NCBI GenBank assembly: GCA_045588485.1
Contig: JAZNEI010000031.1
Coordinates: forward strand, 1-64,000
DNA length: 64,000 bases
From: HGM04593 sp045588485
GTDB lineage: Bacteria > Bacteroidota > Bacteroidia > Bacteroidales > Bacteroidaceae
Direction of reading: 5' to 3'
Each line of letters begins with the position of its first letter. Positions within the stretch are counted from its first letter, which is position 1. The notes below the pieces were generated by a model. That model was not told the DNA's origin, did not search any database, and saw only the letters and a program-made list of their open reading frames with translations. The position numbers and the translations under genes were made by a program. Shown piece by piece: positions 60,999 to 64,000 of this stretch.

Positions 60999-61466
60999 AT
61001 GAAATTCCGAATATATCAGCTCTTTTATGCGGCTGCATTGGCTTTGCTTATCGCATCGCTTTTTCTGCCGGTTACACAGTATATCGAGTCGAATGGTGCA
61101 ACATCGGTAATGACCAATTTCTCCATTCAGCAACCCGATGGCTCTTTCTCGTATGTTGTGTGTGCGCTGGGAGTAGTACTTATTTTTACATCACTTGTAA
61201 ATGTTTTTGCTCTCTTGATATCTTTCTTCCAGAATTTCGAGTTGCAGAAAAGAGTAGCTATTTTAGGTGTACTTCTGCTGACAGGATATTATCTCTTATT
61301 GCTCATTTTCTCGCTGCTTATGATAGATGGTGTAGGAATGGCAATGCAGTGGGCTACCTTATTCCCTTTCATCGCACTGATTCTTTATGTGATGTCGTTT
61401 CTGTCGACACGTCGCACTGAGGCTAAGATTCTTGCAACGGCATCCGGTTTCAGACTCAGAGATTAA
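60999..61466 (+). CDS. DUF4293 family membrane protein
   Basis: 155 residues with four membrane segments (about 5-25, 45-72, 80-105 and 110-135) and short charged ends. The position after the omega subunit gene is typical of DUF4293 proteins in Bacteroidetes. Function unknown. It starts 21 bases after rpoZ and is followed by a terminator at 61497. Confidence 0.75.
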   Translation: MKFRIYQLFYAAALALLIASLFLPVTQYIESNGATSVMTNFSIQQPDGSFSYVVCALGVVLIFTSLVNVFALLISFFQNFELQKRVAILGVLLLTGYYLLLLIFSLLMIDGVGMAMQWATLFPFIALILYVMSFLSTRRTEAKILATASGFRLRD

Positions 61467-61496
61467 GCTCTTTATTAGATAATAAATTTTAAAAGA

Positions 61497-61533
61497 CAAT
61501 AAGCTCCCGGAATTTTCTCTGGGAGCTTGTTTG
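61497..61533 (+). terminator. Terminator of the bamD-rpoZ-DUF4293 unit
   Basis: AAGCTCCC / GGGAGCTT with a loop of about 12 bases that can pair partly, followed by GTTTG. It lies 30 bases after the DUF4293 stop. Confidence 0.7.
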
Positions 61534-61611
61534 ATATTAGATGAAATATTGGCTTTCCCTAAAACAAAATCTTTGTTTTCTTTGTTTACTCTCTGAAAAT
61601 TTCAGAGAAAT

Positions 61612-62592
61612 ATGGATAAATTGAAAATTACAATTTTTGCCGACCCTGTATGCACATGGTGTTGGGGAACGGCACCTATAAGCAGAGCTATAGAGTTTCG
61701 CTATGGCAGTAGTGTTGAGATTGAGTATGTGATGACAGGAATGGTCGATGATATTCGTTCGTTCAGCGACAGGCGCTTGCATATAGGCGGTGATGATATT
61801 GCTCTATCCAACCGCAATATGGTTAAAGCATGGGTCGAGGCATCAAAAGTTCATGGGATGCCGGTAAAAGAACAGGGTTTCCGTTTGTTCGATGAGCAGC
61901 ACCCCTCGACAATTCCGCAATGTATGGCATATATAGCAGCTCGTGAGTGCGTAGGGAAAGAGAATGTCGATGTTGCACATCGCTATCTGAGGGTGATACA
62001 GCAGGCAACAGCTGCCGAAGCGGTACGTACCTGCGAAATATCCACTCTTGTGGGACTTGCAGCAGTAGTAGGTATCAACCCCGAGGAACTGCGCCGAAGA
62101 ATAGAGAGTGACGATACAAAAAGACTATTCGAACAGGGTAGAGAACTTGCCGCACACTATGGCGTTGAGACAACCCCTACATTCCTTCTCGAGTTTCGTG
62201 GTAAGGAGATTCTGATTCAAGGATTCAATACTTTGGTGACTATTGAGGAAAATATCACCCGATTGACATCGGGCAATATCTTGCCTGCTGCTGGGTACAA
62301 GGATAAAGAGCAATATCTTGAACCTACCCCCTCTAATGTGCTGCAATATCTATCGCGTTACGGCACTGCTTTTCCCGTTGATATTGCCACAGCTTTCGGC
62401 CTTGAACGTCACAGCGGACATACAGCACTGAATATAGAGTCTTACGAAAAACTACCCGATATAATAGAACGTCTTCTAATAGATGAGGAGATTGCTATGA
62501 CACCTTTTGCCAATAGTTTCAAAATATACCGTTTAAAGGAAGAACGTACGATTACGCAGAGTCGAGAAAGGGAATTTGCCGGTACAATGTAG
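61612..62592 (+). CDS. DsbA-family (FrnE-like) thioredoxin-fold protein with C-terminal extension
   Basis: 326 residues, no signal peptide. The active-site CxxC is in DPVCTWCWG (near residue 14) and the cis-proline loop in VETTPTFLL (near residue 186), as in DsbA/FrnE-like oxidoreductases. The C-terminal part (about 235-326; VLQYLSRYGTAFPVDIATAFGLE, followed by LPDIIERLLIDEEIAMTPFANSFKIYRL) looks like a winged-helix domain, so it could sense redox state and bind DNA or another partner. This last point is inferred from pattern only. It is a single-gene unit with a terminator after it. Confidence 0.75.
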   Translation: MDKLKITIFADPVCTWCWGTAPISRAIEFRYGSSVEIEYVMTGMVDDIRSFSDRRLHIGGDDIALSNRNMVKAWVEASKVHGMPVKEQGFRLFDEQHPSTIPQCMAYIAARECVGKENVDVAHRYLRVIQQATAAEAVRTCEISTLVGLAAVVGINPEELRRRIESDDTKRLFEQGRELAAHYGVETTPTFLLEFRGKEILIQGFNTLVTIEENITRLTSGNILPAAGYKDKEQYLEPTPSNVLQYLSRYGTAFPVDIATAFGLERHSGHTALNIESYEKLPDIIERLLIDEEIAMTPFANSFKIYRLKEERTITQSREREFAGTM

Positions 62593-62622
62593 CACACATT
62601 ACAGGGATACCATATATATAAT

Positions 62623-62657
62623 AAGGATGCATAGGGAATATACTTATGCATTCTTTT
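62623..62657 (+). terminator. Terminator of the DsbA-family gene
   Basis: AAGGATGCATA (62623-62633) / TATGCATTCTT (62645-62655) with one G-T pair, followed by a short T run. It lies 31 bases after the stop. Confidence 0.75.
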
Positions 62658-62731
62658 GTTTATAAGTTTCTTTCTGTATCATATTTTTTTACTAACTTCG
62701 CGCCGGAAATCCGGATAATAAGGTAAATAAT

Positions 62732-63412
62732 ATGAATTTGAAACTTTTGATAGTTGCAATGGCTGCAACTCTTATGCTTTCTTGTTCGCAAGAGAGGGGT
62801 GAGACCGAGGTTATTGTAGAGACCACAATGGGTACTATAGAACTAAAACTATATAACGAGACCCCAAAGCATCGCGATAATTTTATTTCATTAGCGAATG
62901 AGTCCTATTTCGATTCGTTGCTCTTTCATCGTGTTATCCCCGATTTTATGATTCAAGGTGGCGACCCCGATTCAAAATATGCCCCCGCAGGAGCACGTCT
63001 GGGTGAGGGCGGTCCGGGGTATCTGCTAAACGCCGAGATTCGCCCCGGCTTGATACATAAACGCGGCGCACTTGCTGCGGCTCGTGAAGGAGATGAAGTA
63101 AATCCTGCAAAGATGTCCTCTCCCTGCCAATTTTATATAGCATGGGGAAAAGTGTATGAAAAGCACGAACTTCAGGCTCTGGTAAATCTCATCGAGGAGC
63201 GTACGGGACGCAAGATGGAACTAACGACTGAACAAGCTACGGCATATACAACAGTAGGCGGTATTCCTCATCTCGATGGCGAGTATACAGTATTTGGCGA
63301 GGTAACAAAGGGGCTCGAAGTGGTAGATAAGATTCAGAATGTAGAGCGTGATAAATATGACCGTCCGCTGACTGATGTACGTATTCTTAAGGTTACTGTT
63401 AAAGAGAAATAA
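62732..63412 (+). CDS. Cyclophilin-type peptidylprolyl isomerase lipoprotein
   Basis: 226 residues. The signal peptide ends in the lipobox MLSC. The cyclophilin domain has FHRVIPDFMIQGGDP near residue 70, and a conserved CQFYIAWGK segment. An insertion of about 25 residues (YEKHELQALVNLIEERTGRKMELTTEQ) precedes YTVFGEVTKGLEVVDKIQ. It accelerates proline isomerisation of proteins in the periplasm. A -7 box-like TAACTTCG lies at 62693-62700. The Bcp gene starts two bases after its stop. Confidence 0.9.
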   Translation: MNLKLLIVAMAATLMLSCSQERGETEVIVETTMGTIELKLYNETPKHRDNFISLANESYFDSLLFHRVIPDFMIQGGDPDSKYAPAGARLGEGGPGYLLNAEIRPGLIHKRGALAAAREGDEVNPAKMSSPCQFYIAWGKVYEKHELQALVNLIEERTGRKMELTTEQATAYTTVGGIPHLDGEYTVFGEVTKGLEVVDKIQNVERDKYDRPLTDVRILKVTVKEK

Positions 63413-63414
63413 TT

Positions 63415-63867
63415 ATGCTTAACGTTGGAGATAAGGCACCCGATTTTCTGGGTGTTGATGATGAGGGACGCGAACTCTCTCTAAGTGATTTTTCGGGAAC
63501 AAGAGTAGTTGTATATTTCTATCCCAAAGACAGCACTCCCGGCTGTACAGCCGAGGCATGTTCGCTGCGTGATGGGATGGATGAACTTGTAAAAGCTGGA
63601 TATAGCGTTGTTGGTGTAAGTGCCGACAGTGTTGCTTCGCATCAGCGCTTCAAGTGTAAGCAAGCGCTTAATTTCCCCCTTATAGCCGATACCGACAAGA
63701 GACTCATTGAGGCATACGGTGCTTGGGGTGAGAAAAAAATGGCAGGACGCACATATATGGGAATTATACGTACCACATTTGTTATTTCTCCCGACGGCAT
63801 AATAGAACGGGTAATAAAGAAGGTGGATACAAAAGATGCTGCACGACAGATTCTCGATGAAAAATAA
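63415..63867 (+). CDS. bcp: Bcp-type thioredoxin-dependent peroxiredoxin
   Basis: 150 residues. The peroxidatic cysteine lies in YPKDSTPGCTAEACSLRD, with the possible resolving cysteine five residues later, the pattern of the AhpC/TSA Bcp subgroup. It reduces peroxides using thioredoxin. The start lies two bases after the cyclophilin gene stop. A gene cut by the window edge starts 35 bases after its stop. Confidence 0.93.
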   Translation: MLNVGDKAPDFLGVDDEGRELSLSDFSGTRVVVYFYPKDSTPGCTAEACSLRDGMDELVKAGYSVVGVSADSVASHQRFKCKQALNFPLIADTDKRLIEAYGAWGEKKMAGRTYMGIIRTTFVISPDGIIERVIKKVDTKDAARQILDEK

Positions 63868-63901
63868 CAAAATAACAATAAAATAACGACAAAATACAAA
63901 T

Positions 63902-64000
63902 ATGTTTGACATACTTTCTACAATTGCAACCACAGTAATTAGTAGTGACACTATTCAGACTGTGGTCGAGGAGAGCGTGAGCTTGAAATCGGCTCTCGAA
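63902..64000 (+). CDS. N-terminal part of an unidentified protein (partial)
   Basis: An ATG at 63902 opens a frame of 33 codons that reaches the right edge (MFDILSTIATTVISSDTIQT...). It is not clearly a known family and the signal is too short to classify. It lies 35 bases after bcp on the same strand. Confidence 0.5.
   Translation, partial: MFDILSTIATTVISSDTIQTVVEESVSLKSALE

Overview
The window looks like a chromosome segment from a member of the Bacteroidales. Several features point there: promoters of the form TTTG-N(19-21)-TAnnTTTG (for example 9098-9128, 19573-19604, 24603-24635), an RprX/RprY-type two-component pair, a DUF4494 protein, a DUF5112/DUF5113-type tandem sensor protein, an Rpb6-type omega subunit followed by a DUF4293 protein, and a sialidase with a T9SS-like C-terminal tail. 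The family within the order cannot be fixed from this sequence. No rRNA, tRNA, CRISPR array, phage gene or intact transposase was seen.

Layout. 1-4 kb: end of an unknown gene, a three-domain ADP-ribosylglycohydrolase/phosphatase/ADP-ribosylglycohydrolase protein, and convergent hemW. 4-8.7 kb: an EF-G paralogue without the usual catalytic histidine, a strong terminator, then rprX-rprY. 8.7-10.3 kb: a 59-residue membrane protein missed by length cut-offs, then rpsF-rpsR-rplI with a textbook promoter and terminator. 10.6-16.2 kb: a 1382-residue tandem sensor kinase, its response regulator and an overlapping membrane protein. 16.3-24.5 kb: acyl-CoA ligase, YggS and DUF4494 on the minus strand; a WecG-type glycosyltransferase behind a long structured leader; a malic-enzyme-like protein that has lost its metal and nucleotide motifs; then nitroreductase, DUF2520, kdsC and maf.

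24.5-31.9 kb is a complete histidine operon (hisG-D-C-B-H-A-F-IE). It starts with a promoter, a 19-codon leader peptide with four histidines (three consecutive) and an intrinsic terminator, which together form a classical attenuator. 31.9-32.5 kb holds a possible mobile-element remnant with 12-bp terminal inverted repeats and nested palindromes. 32.5-42.7 kb: pyrG, a patatin, glutamine synthetase-msrA-GNAT-SpoU methyltransferase, fabG, a CMP-sugar synthetase-like gene with kdsD, and an M23-type lipoprotein. 43-47.6 kb: a 1554-residue secreted sialidase with two SGNH domains, the second degenerate.

47.8-59.3 kb is the most unusual region. Nine consecutive minus-strand genes encode a lytic transglycosylase, a cytoplasmic zinc-ribbon/C25 (caspase-clan) peptidase, a zinc-ribbon/SPFH/coiled-coil/zinc-ribbon protein, a small unknown protein, a zinc-ribbon/TM/Sel1 protein, two exported proteins with TolB/CsgG-like segments and two LPP20-type proteins. 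It looks like one envelope-spanning system and is the best candidate for something undescribed. 59.7-64 kb returns to housekeeping genes: BamD-like lipoprotein, omega subunit, DUF4293, a DsbA/FrnE-like protein, cyclophilin lipoprotein, Bcp peroxiredoxin and the start of one more gene cut by the window edge.
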